DNA from: Rhynchospora pubera
Taxonomy: Eukaryota; Streptophyta; Magnoliopsida; Poales; Cyperaceae
NCBI GenBank assembly: GCA_028095005.1
Contig: CM051461.1
Coordinates: forward strand, 46,240,812-46,304,811
DNA length: 64,000 bases
Direction: 5' to 3'
Under the pieces are notes generated by a model. It saw only the letters and a program-made list of their open reading frames with translations. It was not told where the DNA came from and ran no database searches. This document shows, in pieces, positions 11,353-24,289 of the stretch. The translations under genes and the position numbers were made by a program. Every line of letters starts with the position of its first letter. Position 1 is the first letter of the stretch.

Positions 11353-12700
11353 ATGTGTTGTGATTGTGTGTGTGGAGGTGATTATTAATAGTACTATGAT
11401 TGTAATAAGAATAAGGTTCTTGGTGGTATCTTTGAATATATGGATGTTTTCTTAAATAGAAATGTTTTTTCTTTTTTATTTTTTATTTAACAAAAGAGCT
11501 TAAATTACATAGTTTCAATGTCTGCAGTCTGCACAAAATATTTTGATCTGCTTTGAGCTTGCATCTTCATATTAACAGTATTGTTTCGTCAAGGTCGATC
11601 AGTTACATTTTTAAATACATTTACTGGTGAATGAAAAAATATTTAATATCATCTTTGTCTTACTGATAAAGGTTAAAAAATTCATAAAGATCAATTGTCT
11701 ATTTGGCGTGGTCTCAAAAAGGTAGTTGGCGTGGTCTCAAAAATGTAGTTGCAACATAACCCCAAAAAAAATTAAAATAATACTAAAATATTCAAATATT
11801 CCGAAAATGTTACTAAATTAATCCGAATTATATAAATAGTATCACAATATCGTTCTTTCAAAAAACGATATTAGCCATTCACTGCCTAACGCACTTTCTT
11901 CAGCCTTTTGGAGTGTTTCTTTATATAATTTTTAAAAGCCTTAAGTTAATAAAGTACAATATTGATGATATTATAATATATATATTGTCCCCATTCACAT
12001 TTTGTTAGTGAATTTTAACTAAGAATAACAAAGAACAATAAAATAAAATGCGCACAGAGTTTAATTTGCATTTGTCTATCGGGTTCAAATTTTACACAGG
12101 ATTTCATTTCATTTGAATGGATTGTTTACGATTTTGTTGGATCTAATAGCATACAAATTCCAACTAAATGATATCAAATTGGTTCATTTTGATAAAAAAA
12201 ATTCTAATAAAATGAAATGAAATGAAGCCCCACGTTAAAAAAAGGCCTTAATGTTACTGGAACTAAAAGCCCCAAAAAAGAATTGTCGCTCTTACCCAAC
12301 ATATATATATATATATTAATTCCTCGTTCCTATCAGTAATTTATTTACTCCCTCTTTTCAATAATTCTGATTGACGAACAATATTGTCAGTTATTATTTC
12401 CACTAGAGAAATAAATCACATTTCCACGGCTAGTTAATCTTATGAATAAATCTACGGATACAAATACACGAAAGTTTGGGTTCGAGTTCACAAGATGAAG
12501 CTGAATATATAAATGTAACAATAAATACGTCGACCGTTGGATTATACAGTAGTTGTAGAGTTACTGTTACTTTATTATAAGTCAAAACCAAACGGTCAAG
12601 ACTGAAGACCTCCAAAGACCAGGTCTACAAAAACTTCATCTCCCCAGACCCCAGTTGGTCACAAACCGAGGTGGAGTCCAACCTGGCAGTCATGAAAAGC
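11353..12700. other. Intergenic, with a dispersed repeat near 11770-11875
   Basis: No gene seen. The stretch at about 11770-11875 (Gs and As around AATAGTATCACAATATCG) is a diverged inverted copy of 52420-52510. GGCGTGGTCTCAAAAA occurs twice in tandem near 11704-11745. TATATAAAT at about 12505 may serve the next gene. Confidence 0.5.
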
Positions 12701-12793
12701 TGTGCTATTATAGAGCCGTTGGGTTTCACCAACTAAATTCAAATCACTTTCCAAATACCTTCCATCTCCAGCTTCCAAAGAGAGGCTGAGAGA

Positions 12794-13291
12794 ATGGATG
12801 ACGAATTGTTTGAATATCTGGACTCCCTTTGGTTCTTCTCTTGTGTTCTCAATCCACCTTCCCAGCTTCTCCCTCAAAATGCTCAAATTAGCAGAACTAC
12901 CCATGAGTATACCAACGCTGAGAAGCAAGATCAAGCAGTAGAAGAGCAAGAGATAGAGAAGGAACCAAGTCAAGTAAATTCAAAGGTAAAAGAAAGTCCC
13001 AATTGCAAAGAACTAGTAGTTCTAGAGAAGCATAGGGTGAAGAGAAAGGGTAAACAAAGCAAGAACAGGGTACAGAAGTGGGTACAACAGAGTTCTGCTG
13101 CAATGCAATTGGAAAACAGAACACCATTTTCTGTGATTTATGACAGCCAAATGAGAAATGGCGCACGCGATGAGCGAGATGGTATAGGCTCGCATTTTGG
13201 GAACTTGATGATGCCTCAGGTTAGGGATGATTTGGAAATGAAGGCACAACTCAGATTATGGGCTCATGCTGTTGCTTGTTCAGTGAAGTGA
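12794..13291 (+). CDS. DUF1685-like protein, single exon
   Basis: An uninterrupted frame of 165 codons. The N-terminus, MDDELFEYLDSLWFF, matches the short acidic LFD-WF start of many small plant DUF1685 proteins. The C-terminus, LRLWAHAVACSVK, matches their conserved RLR-WA-VACSVR ending. The middle is low-complexity, rich in E, K and Q, with a basic patch (KHRVKRKGKQSKNR) that could be a nuclear localisation signal. Function in this family is not established. It is convergent with the DnaJ/ferredoxin gene. The family call rests on remembered motifs; that it is a gene rests on length, lack of stops and the two conserved ends. Confidence 0.75.
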   Translation: MDDELFEYLDSLWFFSCVLNPPSQLLPQNAQISRTTHEYTNAEKQDQAVEEQEIEKEPSQVNSKVKESPNCKELVVLEKHRVKRKGKQSKNRVQKWVQQSSAAMQLENRTPFSVIYDSQMRNGARDERDGIGSHFGNLMMPQVRDDLEMKAQLRLWAHAVACSVK

Positions 13292-13585
13292 GGGTTTTTA
13301 GTTATAGAGTATTTTTTTTCCCTAATTCAAATGGGATTGTAATTTGGTTTGTAATTTTGTATTATTTTCCTAGATGTTCTTTCGTTTGTAATGTTAACTA
13401 AGTTAAGAAAATGATTAGAATTTTTCCTCCTGAATTTTACATAGCATAAATCCTGCCAAATTTGGTTAATAATGCCCATGCTAGCGATTTATAGCTATAA
13501 TGTAAGAAAATGGTTGCCCCTTCTTGCAGAAGTGCCACAAGGTACGAATATAACATGCATAAAAGAGAAAATTGTACAGTATGTA

Positions 13586-14394
13586 AAATTACAATATACT
13601 ATATATTGCTATGCTGTAGTGCTGTTAGTGGTTTTCTTATCATTCGTTTTGCATTTCCTCATAATAGTATGTTTATGTTTTTAATTTGCTGACCACACCT
13701 TTCCAAAATGTCGTACTTTTTTTTCTGCATTGCTCAGCTTTCAAAATTAACAGCAGCCATCATTTGTCTTCCTAAAAAATTTCTGTACTAACAATCAAGA
13801 AATGAATTCTCTAAATTCCAGGAAACTTCAATGGCAAAACTAGGTCAATCTTAATGGATTCAGTTAAAAAAAATCAAGTATCGAGGCAGATTTAACAGCA
13901 AAAACAGCACCATAGTTTAATATCAGTCTTTGCCTCTTTGGGCAGGATTAAGGGAAACAAACTGTTGAGGCAACAATTTCTGTGGATATAGAAAAATTTC
14001 GTGACTTGCATTAACCAATTGTAAGGCTAATAGTATTTCATTTCTATATCAGCCAAAAATAAGAGAAATTCCAGAAAATTTCAGAAACTTCGCAATGACT
14101 ACTTTTTTTAAAAGAATTTTTTTTTTTTTAAATATCAACCAACGAAACTGGCTGTGTTTTTTTTTTTCCATCTAAACCTTCACTGAAATTGTTAAACAGT
14201 TGTGAAGTTTAAGTTCTTCAAGAAGAATATAGTATAAACAACTATGTAAGAATGTTGAATGTTTTCTTATTTACACTATTATGGTGGGCTATAGTAAAAG
14301 CAAGAGAGCAACAAGGAACTAGAAGTTGGAGCTCTCTGCAACTAACGAGCATTTTGAATATCAGGAACAAAATAAAAGAGTTTCTATACATTAA
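13586..14394 (+). repeat. Dispersed 0.8 kb repeat, copy 1
   Basis: Roughly 90% alike by eye to 42476-43294 in the same orientation, with small indels. It starts 295 bases after the DUF1685-like stop and ends about 20 bases before the DnaJ stop codon, so it probably supplies the 3' untranslated region of that gene. The copy lies in an intron of the FRS gene. No terminal inverted repeat, target duplication or coding capacity was found, so the element class is unknown. Confidence 0.8.
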
Positions 14395-14414
14395 TTACTA
14401 CAAAACCTTATTAT

Positions 14415-17400
14415 TCATTTGTCTTTGGAGGACATGGCCTCGGGAAGTTTGAAAGTTGGGGGCCGATCGGCACCTTTTCTGGAATATTCTCTCCACCTCC
14501 TCGCTGCTTCAGCAGCTCTTTTTGCTCTTTCCTTTGTCTCCTCTTCTGGTAAGCATACATCATTTTTTAATATTAGTCAAAATTTTAGTCCATAACAAAA
14601 GAAAATTGGTATATGTATGTATATAGTAAAGGAATTGAGGAACAAACAAAGAAGTTTTGAGTTTTCAATTTTGAAATGTCAATAACACCATAAACTTGTG
14701 ACATTTGAAGTTTAGAACTCTTCTCAATTAAGAAATATGTAAATAAACAAGGTTCAAATTAGCAGCTTCAAGACAACTCCCAAATTTATTAATGCATGTT
14801 GAAAAATACCTGTATTTTGGTAACCCTTTGGTTTTCCCCAAACATCACTCCAAGACCCGGTCCACCATTCCTCTTTATCTGAATCCTTTTGCTTCACCAT
14901 CTTAGACCTCACCTTTTCCTGCAATGGTGTTATACATTTTTAGATTAAAATAGCAACCCAATATCTCAATTTAGCACCACACCAAAAGACATCAATTGAA
15001 GATTTACAAAATTAGAAAACAATAAAAAATTGGCAAAGGAAACCTACCAAGACTTTAGCCTGCCTTTTTTCCCATCGCGAGCTCGCCTGTCATCATTATA
15101 ACAATGTGCAATAAAATAAGCAAAGCAACTTCAAAAAAATTAACAATAATGGGCATCTACCCAGATTAACAAACTCGTGCTATCTATATGTAATATATAA
15201 AATAAGCTGGAGAAATATCCAAATAGAAGAACTTAAGCTTTATTAACGTAACAAACAAATGTTATGAAACACGTAGCTTCCATGCTGTATAGTTTGATTA
15301 ATGTCACTATTAGAAATGTGAATTTAGCATGGTCTTAACTTCTGAGTTTTATTTTTCTTTGGAACATTGAACTGCAACATACAATTTTCAGCAACCCGGC
15401 AAAAGTGATAGAGGCAATTCTTAAGTTTTGTGCAAATAACAAGTAGTCAAGAACAATCCAGATTACCATTCGAAAAACATCAAGTGTACCTCCCATTCCC
15501 GCTAGCATTAGCCCAACCTGTAATTCAAGGCTCTCAAATTCAAGACCCAAGAGCATAAATTGAAGTCTAGAGTCAAAAGTGCAAAAGAACCAACTACTTA
15601 AAATTAGAAATAAAATAAGCAAAATCAATTATTTCAAATTGAACAAATATTATCTGAGCAAAAAACAAAAAGAAAAATGTGAGGTAAAATGACGATAGAA
15701 CTTACATTAACTCTCTCCACTCTGCGCATTTCATCTTCTAAAAGAGAGATTTGTGCCGCTGATGTCCAGTGAATACAATCAACAGGACTGAAATTTTCAA
15801 TCAATTAACACAAATAGATTGGCTTTATTAGTTCTATGTATCAAATGTTGTATTTACTAACTTTTATCAACTCGGTCCTCATTTCTTAAGGTTCTACCAT
15901 CTCAATAAATCCATTATATCCCCAAAAAATCATTATTAAGCCCAAAAAGTAATAATCAAATCCCAGAATCTGTCTTAACAAGTATGATAGTAAGACTAGT
16001 AGACCAAGTTAACGTATACTGGATTGATCTTCAGATAATTTGTACTAAATAAAATTTAAAAAAAAATTAAAACCTTTGAAAGTTTGTAATAGCATACCAA
16101 CTCTCAATTGCTTCTTGAATTAAATTGGGATTTCCAGATTGACAATGCACTCTGGCTCGGCCAAAGTCTTCTTCGATTTGAAACACGTCAGGGCAAATGT
16201 TTGCACAATTTTTACATCCTATTTAGATATAAAGGCAAACTATAAGACATTCATATGGATAATTCATTATAACTGTACAAAATGATATAAATTGGTGATA
16301 TAAAAATTCTAAATTGTTTTTCCTGCTTGCTTACTCAATCGGCAATTATTTACAGTTTCCAAATATTAAAGTATCCAACATTAGCCGTCTTCTCTTCTTA
16401 GATATTTTTAAAAAACACAACAAATAAATGTGATTTTAGGCAACTAAAAATTAAGAAAACATTAATCAGTTCCTGTCAAAATTTGAGGTAAACACTTGAG
16501 AAACTATTTTACTGAGATCAATAATAGTAATTATTAATTCATTTCACAGGAGATTAAATAATCAGTTCTTTTAATTTGGTTTCCAAGTTACATACTAGCA
16601 CCAAACTTTAAAAAAACCACAATATATCCATGAGAACCGAAACAATGATGAAGTTACCTATGCAACTAAACTCGTCAACAAAGGCATGGTCCTTGGTGGC
16701 AGTGTCATCTAAGAAAGGATTGATGGCAGTCAATGCATAACCATGTATCTCATCATACACCATCCTTTGGACGGGATCACTCAATACCTGCTCCAATTTA
16801 TCTTATTTATGTTAAAATATTTCCTCACGCATGCCTAATCAGAAGATTTCCCTGTGCAACACTGCAAAACCTTGATATTAAAATGCTACCTGGATAAATG
16901 GTACTTATCTTCTCAGCATATTCTTGCAGAATTTGCCCAACAACCTTCATACTTGAACCTTCCCATTACCACTCTAAAAATGCCAAAACTACCCCTCATT
17001 TCTCACTAATATATTTAATGACATCCCATATACAGCTGGGGAAGATGAAAATATCAACATTTTTAGCTCTAGATTTTATACTTTATCAAGAGTACCCAAA
17101 AGGCCAAAACAAAATCCAGGCCCCCGCTCAAGAGTGAATATTAAGAATTTGAGAGAGAAATGTGAATCAATGCAGTTAGAATGTTCTAAGACAAATTAAA
17201 TTCAAAACATATTGACATATATCTTATTTACAGGGTAATACATGCAAGATGAATGTCATGCAGTATGGGGTATGCATTATAAATTGAAATTTCATAATAC
17301 GCTAAGGAAACTTTCTGAAAATAAATTAAATCAGCAATATCTATGTTCTGAAGAGAGCATTGAGTTCCATACCGTATAGATTTCATTGATGAACATACAG

Positions 17401-18094
17401 AAGTTGGTCACATCAGGGTCGTTGCCGCTCAAGTCGGGATGGCATGCTTTCATGCAATTATAATAAGCTTTCTTTATTTGCTGAGGTGTTGCATCTGGCA
17501 TCTAATTGCACATTTTTATCAATTAATTAAAATTCATGTGAAATAAACAATACTAATCAATGTTTATGTACATCACTAATAATTCTGAACTAATACTGGA
17601 CTTCAATGTGGAAACTATTACTTAAAAAGGAATCACTTCCTTCTTTATAAATCACTTTTTCTTAATCGCCCAAAATATATGAAGAACAACTAGCAATCCA
17701 CAACAATTTCCAATAAAGCTTTTAAAATTGAAACAAACTAGATCCAGTACCGATAGAACAAGAAAGTTGACCCAACACTTTAATGGTATTACGAATTCCT
17801 CCTCAAACACTTATATTATTCACAGATCAGTGTGAATTATACAATTTTTGTTCCTAACATGAAAAAATTATAAATACTTACCACACCAAGCACCGCATAG
17901 TAATCATCAGCAACATCATTCGTCGAACTGGCCTCTCCAGTGACAGCAGCCATGGACACATCTCTCCTCCTCCACCTGCGATTCAAGCTGAGGGGCCCGC
18001 TTCTGACAACAGTCCGCCATCGGCTGATGGAGGGAACAAAATTCCTCGCTTTGATTAGAGAATCGGCGCACACTGGCGAAAGAAGCTGCGCCAT
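14415..18094 (-). CDS. Plastid DnaJ protein with 4Fe-4S ferredoxin domain (DJC76/77/82 type), nine exons
   Basis: Exons, all with GT-AG borders and consistent phase, are 18094-17882, 17501-17373, 16787-16658, 16218-16098, 15787-15706, 15517-15467, 15086-15048, 14918-14810 and 14545-14415. They total 1005 nt and encode 334 residues. The N-terminus is Ser/Arg-rich without acidic residues, as in a chloroplast transit peptide. The J-domain starts near DDYYAVLGV (64-71) with the HPD signature at about 92-94. A ferredoxin-like motif follows, C-IG-C-KN-C-ANI-CP (about 156-167), with a later SCPVDCIHW. The C-terminal third is basic and helical. J-domains stimulate Hsp70; the Fe-S cluster is the hallmark of the Arabidopsis DJC76/77/82 group. 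The exact orthologue is not assigned. Confidence 0.93.
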
Positions 18095-18294
18095 GGAAGA
18101 AAGAGGAGGTAAGAAGATCTAAGATTTTTATTTGTATTTTGTTTTAATTTTCTTTTTTATGTGTTTGCTCTCTTCGCGCCTCTTCTCTCCTTCTGCGCCA
18201 CTACTACTGATTTTTTTTTTTTATCGGCGGTCGTGTAACTCGAATTTACGACTAATTACGGGCTCCGATGAGGGAAGTGATCCACTAATTCCTT

Positions 18295-18304
18295 GCCACG
18301 TCAG
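18295..18304. promoter_or_regulatory. ACGT-core element upstream of the DnaJ gene
   Basis: GCCACGTCAG lies about 200 bases upstream of the DnaJ start codon at 18094. It fits the binding site of plant bZIP factors (G-box/ABRE class). Use in vivo is inferred only. Confidence 0.35.
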
Positions 18305-20355
18305 AATTTGTAAGATGAAGTATTTATTATGTGACTATACGATGATTTCCAAGTTTGTTTCTCCTGAGAAATTTGCCTTTTATGTTAGAAAGGCCTTTGT
18401 ACATGACTGAACTTGCTTTGAGATTGAGTACTTGAGTTGACTGAACTTCTCATCCAATTGATGTTACAAAATTCTGAAAAGTTTTACTATTGACTTTAAA
18501 ACAATCAGATCCAAAAGCATTTATTCAAGCACAATTAAAGGAAAGGATTTTAATTATGTTTTAATTGTAATGATTAAAGATAAAAAAAACTATGAAAATT
18601 ACAAAAAAAATATTTACAAAAAATCATAATTTCTAAAAAAAATGGTCACAAAATGTTGTTCGCCTTTCTGGAATCTTTTTAAAATATTTATATATTTCTA
18701 TTGTTTGGGTGCTGTTCAACAGTGGGTCCCACGGAAGTGGGACAATGGAATCGTCAAGAATAAAGATGGTTAGATGGAGATGAGACATGAAGTCTCCTCC
18801 CTGCTGACATGGCACCTTCAAGACCACCAGTATTACTTGCACGAAACAAATACTGTACCAACTCCTGCCAAATTTTGTGGTGCAGCTCATTTCTTGCGAC
18901 CCACAAATATCAAATGTTGAAGGATTTTATAGACGGCAGCTTTTTTTAGCTTTTTACTCGCCTCTCGTTGAATTATTTTATCTACTTATCCTTTCAAGGA
19001 TAAAAAGCAATAAATTAAAAAAAAAATCAGTTCTCGCTTTTCACCATGTATTTCTTCGGTTTATCCTTATAACTGCACTTGATTTTTTGTTTTAAATATC
19101 ACATAAAGATTCCCAAGATGTCATTGATAATATCTTAGACATGGATTTGTTTTAGAATAACTACTCTCATATTAAATGTGCCACTATCTTTAACTCAGGT
19201 AGTACAAATCATTGTTATAATAAAAGAGGATCATTTGAGTGGCGCCAAAATTTTTTAGCTCAACATTTTTTCATTTATTTTTAAGTTTTAAAATTTCATA
19301 TGTCGAATCTAAATATTTTATCTCATTTAATTTCTAAATTTGGTTGCCATAACATGTTGTAAATTTTTTTAGTTTATTTGTTACTCGTTCAAAATGTCAA
19401 AATAATTTGACCTATTAAATTTTAGTTAACAAGATTCATGAATTTTAATATTTGATCAATATCAAATTACTTCAAAAAATTACAAACATTTTTACAAATG
19501 CGTATGTCATCAATTAAAAATAAAATCAATAGTTTAGATTTGATATTTAATTTTAAATTTTAAAATATAAATAAAAAAATGTTTGATGAAATCTAAAAAT
19601 TATGGATATCAATTGAAACCACCATTTGTTTTATTATTATATGTTTCTTTAATGTAAATTTTTGTGTGCCTTTCTAGTAAGAAAATAATATATGAAATTA
19701 AGAGAAAGGTCACCCTGAATACAAAACACAAAATCAAATCAAAAGACACATAGGCATCGCCTTGTACATGAATCGGCAATGGTACCCCATAATCTCATAT
19801 ACCAGTGTCCGAACTGAAATCCAGTGCTGCGCGACGCAACTTGTTTACAAAAGAAACCTGGAGATTTTTTCTTAAAGGACTTAAGTTTCATTTGAAGAGT
19901 CTAAATTTAAGGTGTCCGCGTACCTTAATATTCTACAAAAACTTTATTATATTTATGCTTTTCATGCACTAATTATGTGCCTTAAAATTTACTGTCTCCT
20001 CTCTTTATTTATTTGGACACGTCATTAATGAAGAAATTGAATTAAATAAATAGTATCCCAGGAACATAAACGACAAAGATCAATGGAATTAAATTTATGA
20101 ATATTAGCAGGTACCTAAAACTAATTAATTATATCACCGTCAATTAAAACCAATTAAAATTTTAAATTTTAATTTTCTAAACATTAAAATTTTATTTTTA
20201 TTTTCAAATTCAAAAATATTTGAAATTTGAAATTTTAGAATTTTATATTACGATATATATCTCCTGGAAAATGAAAGAAAGACTTCTCAAATTTTTAGAA
20301 CTTCTGAATTTATGCATCAACAACTACATATAAAAATTTCTTTAAAATATATTAA
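18305..20355. other. AT-rich intergenic, including a possible MITE
   Basis: No gene seen. Between about 19245 and 19605 the ends are diverged inverted repeats (left ATTTTTTAGCTCAACATTTT; right, reversed, ATTTTTAGATTTCATCAAAC), suggesting an old MITE. The remainder is AT-rich filler. Confidence 0.4.
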
Positions 20356-21070
20356 TCTTTACTACTTATAAAAGCACCAGTCTAAAGGTCTATCCAATTT
20401 TGAGTCCAAAGGTGCAAACAATTGTTTACCCAATGCAATATAGACCATAGATTGATTATGATCTGATCAAATAAATGGTCTTGATTGAACAACGAGTCCA
20501 AAAGTTTAAACCTTTCGTATAGACTTGTTAACTTTCGCTAGAACAGAAAGCAGAATTAAGCTGCGATCATAAACGCGTGAAGGTGTTCGATTCTCTGCTA
20601 ACTCAATTTTTTTCACGCGCTCACGCCCCTTCCCTTATTCTGTTCCCCTCTTTGTTTTTCCGATCCTCTACGATTTTGCTAAATTGGAAACACGAAAATC
20701 GATTGCCAACGAATGAAATAAAAGATCTTATTCCTTTTTCTTCTGATATCTAACTAACGCTGCTCAATATATATCTCATCCTTCCTCCCATACCCTAATC
20801 TCAGCCGCACCACCGCGACTTGGAGGAGGAGGAGGAGCCGGCTTTGGCGCATCTGCTTGTCTCGCCAGGCACAAGACCTGCGTGGGATTTAGAACGAGCA
20901 GGTTGAGGTGCCTGCAGGCAATCTCTTGGCCATCCTTAGCTACGGGGAGAAATCTTTCATTAAAATAAAATCAATGTATGCTTCTCACGAGTTCCCCTGA
21001 GCTATTCACTCAGCGTGGTGCTGCTAGATGCTTCTGATCAATAGGAATAGGAGGAAAAACAAAGCTTCTG

Positions 21071-21831
21071 ATGAGCAGCTATTGGAGTCGATCATTTCCA
21101 AGATCTAATTCGAGTTTCTTATTAAGAAGTGGATACGCCTCAAAATCTTCTACCAGGTCTATAGCATCATCGGCACCGTCATCCATGAAGAAGAAGGCAG
21201 CGGAGAAGGCTAAACCTGCTAAGAGAAGCCAGGCTGCCAAGGACCCGAACAAGCCTTTGAGACCTCCTAGCGCCTTCTTTGATTTCATGTAAGTTTTGCT
21301 AGATCGGTTAAATTTTTTTTTTCTTAATTTTTCTGCTTTCTAATTGAAATATCTGTAGGTTCTGAGTTAGAATGGATATGATTGTTCTTTAATTTTGATT
21401 TTAGGGAGGAATTCAGGAAGACATTCAAGGAGAAGAATTATAACAACAAATCAGTATATGTTGTAAGTGTTATTCACAAACTTGTGTGTCTAGATCAATT
21501 TCAGATTGTTTCTCCAGTGACTAAAATTTCATCTATTTTTTCTGTAATAATTGAAATCAGGTTGGAAAGACTGGTGGTGATAAGTGGAAAATCTTGTCTG
21601 AAGCGGTACTTTATTTCCATTCTATTGTAGCTCTCTTTATTATTCTATATTACATTGTTATCTTTTTAATTTAGTAAATTAATTGTGAAATTTTTTATCT
21701 ACTAAAAACAGAAGAAGGCTCCTAATGTTGCAAAGGCAAACAAGATAAAGTCAGAGTATAACAGCAAAATGAATGCCTACAACAAGAAGCAGGTGAATAC
21801 AGTTGCAATTTATGAAGAAATTCTGAAGTAA
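21071..21831 (+). pseudogene. Captured HMGB gene fragment, spliceable chimeric frame
   Basis: Exons are 21071-21288, 21405-21462, 21561-21605 and 21712-21792 with GT-AG introns. They read in one frame through AAKDPNKPLRPPSAFFDFM, EEFRKTFKEKNYNNKSV, VGKTGGDKWKILSEA and KKAPNVAKANKIKSEY to AYNKKQ. This is a near-complete HMG box of the plant HMGB1-4 type. If the last donor is not used, the frame stops at 21829-21831, for 146 residues. The first 38 residues, up to SAPSS, are Ser/Arg-rich and do not look like HMGB, so the frame may be a fusion made by the Helitron. Expression is unknown. HMGB proteins bend chromatin DNA; whether this copy is active cannot be seen. Confidence 0.8.
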
Positions 21832-22659
21832 TTTGAATTTATGTAGAAATTAGTTATTAGATTCTTTAATTTTTCAGTCTTAAACTGGATCTCCAGCCTT
21901 CTTTCTCCTGTTGAAGGATGCAGTGGTTGTGCGAGATTAGATTGACAGACTCTCCAGCCTTCTTTCATGTATAAGGTTGGAGTTTTGATTTTGCTCAAGA
22001 GTTTCCAATATTTCCAAACAAAGTTTGTATTTTTCTGCCATTAGTTTTGTTATTCTCTGGTTTTGGAGAAATTATAATGCTACGTTTTAAAAATTTCAGT
22101 GCGTAAGTGTTTATCTTCAAGTTTACTTGCAGCTGACCGCCTACAAACTTACTTGAAATATCTCTTTTGGACCCCATGAACTAAGCTAATTGGTCTTCTT
22201 AGTTGATTAAATTGAACATTATGTTTATTTTAACTATTCGTAGGTGCTGTCAGAATCGTGCATTCCAGTAATTGTTTTTGTCTTTCAGTGTCAAAAGCAC
22301 TTCACTGGAGATGTTTAGTTGTATCATTATTGTCAGGTACAGACCTTGGCACTGGTTTTGTTGAATCATTAGGTAAACTAAATCATCGATGCAAATTCTT
22401 TTTAGTAATGCCAAGTTGCCTTGATATTATCTATTTGATAAATTTGATTCGTTTTTGTTTTTTTTTTTGTTGTTCCAGCAATTTCGGTGTGAGAAGGAAG
22501 AACAACGAGAACCCATATAATATATCTATAAGAGATTCCTAATTGGACTTGCCGATCTAATTTTATTTAATTTTATTTTATTGATCTCATTTTATTGAAA
22601 ACCTTGTGAAGAGAAGTATAAAATAGAAAAATTAGCCAATTTTCAATTTGTCGGCAAGG

Positions 22660-23245
22660 AGATGCATGAGATGGAAACTATGAAGCTTCTGGAAGAAGAG
22701 CAGATGCAATAGACTTCCATGGAATTGCTGAACAGTATTCGAAATTCAAACAAGTTGGTCTAGAAGATAAACTTTTCTTTGCTTTCTTTTTAAATTGCCA
22801 AACAGATTCCTTGTGTTGGTGAAAATGTATTACAGGCGGTAGATGACTTGGGGAAGAAACAATCAAGGTACTTTTGCTATAATTAAAAATTTATATTTCA
22901 GTTTGGGCTTCTTCTTACCCATTTGTATTTTACAATTTTACTTAGACGGTATATTTTCTTTACATTAGGAAAGAGATGGATCATCTAAAGCCAAAGCAAG
23001 TAAGCAACCTATGTTAGAGACATGCAACCTTACTGGCCGAAAATAAAAAAGTTGTTGAGGTAAATATGATAAAATTTGTTTGATGAAGGTTTGCAAGAAA
23101 TTTTGTAGATTTCTTGCTAAGGTATTTTTGAAAAGCTATTTCATAGATTCTTTTAATTTTTGTAGTAGGTTGCCAAGATAACCGGAGAAGAATGGAAGGC
23201 TATGTCCAAGTAAAAGAAAGCTCCCCCTATGAAGAGGTTCAAATA
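22660..23245 (+). pseudogene. Captured fragments of a 3xHMG-box type gene, broken
   Basis: Fragments read METMKLLEEEQMQ, a stop, then TSMELLNS near 22670-22735; KEMDHLKPKQ near 22972-23000; LLAENKKVVE near 23028-23060; and VAKITGEEWKAMSK near 23170-23211. These match, in order, the linker and a later box of plant 3xHMG-box proteins (EEEQMQ-TAMELL, DPLKPKQP, AENKNVVEVAKITGEEWK). Stop codons and lost stretches show that it is dead. It differs in type from the HMGB piece upstream, so the Helitron holds parts of two genes of the HMG superfamily. Confidence 0.7.
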
Positions 23246-24289
23246 ATTTTAGGTTCATTCTGTTAGAAGAGAATTATATCTTGAGCCAGAATGCAATTAC
23301 AATAGTTAAAAGGGTATATTTGGAATTTTTATATATTCAACATCTTGAGCCAGAATGATCCTAGATTAGTTTATTTTGTGTGGTAATTTAAGAAACTGTT
23401 ACCCTAGAAAAAGAGGAAGAGCAGCTGGAAAAAATGTAAAAGGTGTGATGGTGCTTATCACTGTTACCGTCGACATCCCCACAAGATTTTGTGCGTATAA
23501 TAGTAACTGGTATTCCTTCAACTATTTTGGAATTTTTATTTTATTCAACATTTTTATTGTGTGTTCAAATTTTTTAAATATAAGTCATGGCCTTTATATT
23601 CACTCTTTACTATAGTTAAAAGGGTATATTTGGAAAAAGTAAAGAGTGAACATGGGTTGCTGGCATTTCTATATATAATGTGATAAATTTATTATATACT
23701 TAATCGATTGTCTAAAATTAAGGGATTTGGTTAATATTTTGGAGCAATATTTGGCATGATTTAGTGTATGTATCTATTTAGCATGGGATATATAGGGAAA
23801 TTAATCTCTAATTCAATAACCTGTAGTAATTTCAATAATCTGAAATTAATGATTTTCTGTAAATGTAAGCTTCTAAAATTTCAATTGAAAATGATTTTAT
23901 AATTTTGAATTTTAGACAAACTCTTAAATAACACCGCTTTCAAGGTAAAAATCTGCCCATACATTTGGCACATCCGACATAATGTCTTTAGTTTAGTTAT
24001 TTACTTTTGTTTACTTTATGTTAGTTTGTTACTTTGTGGTATCATGGAAATATTTTTGCAATCCTTAATCTCTTCATGATTACTTGGACCAGCATCCTCA
24101 GCAGCCTATTAATCGACTGTACCAAACAGTCAGACCAAAATTTGATAATAGAAGTCGTTATTCGATCATGTGTAGCGAAATTCTTTAAGAACAAAAGAAG
24201 TTCATATAAAAAAATATACTAAAGTCTTTAATTTATTAAAATATATAAAATAAAAAATTGTCCGCACATTGAACGGGTATTGCTGCTAT

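Larger units (their letters stand above)
20356..24289 (+). mobile_element. Helitron 1, non-autonomous, with captured HMG-box genes
   Basis: The 5' end is TCTTTACTACTTATAAAAG, preceded by A, the plant Helitron TC start. The first 200 bases match Helitron 2 (26532 on). The 3' end has a decayed form of the same hairpin (GTCCGC...ACGGGT, 24260-24278) and ends CTAT before T, where Helitron 2 has CTAG. Length is 3.93 kb. No Rep/helicase is encoded, so it depends on helper elements. Inside are exon-intron pieces of two HMG-box genes. That both ends belong to one copy is inferred from order and family identity. Confidence 0.75.

Noticed and set aside
15335..15628. 97-codon minus-strand frame as a separate gene
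   Set aside because: It covers exon 6 of the DnaJ/ferredoxin gene read into its introns.
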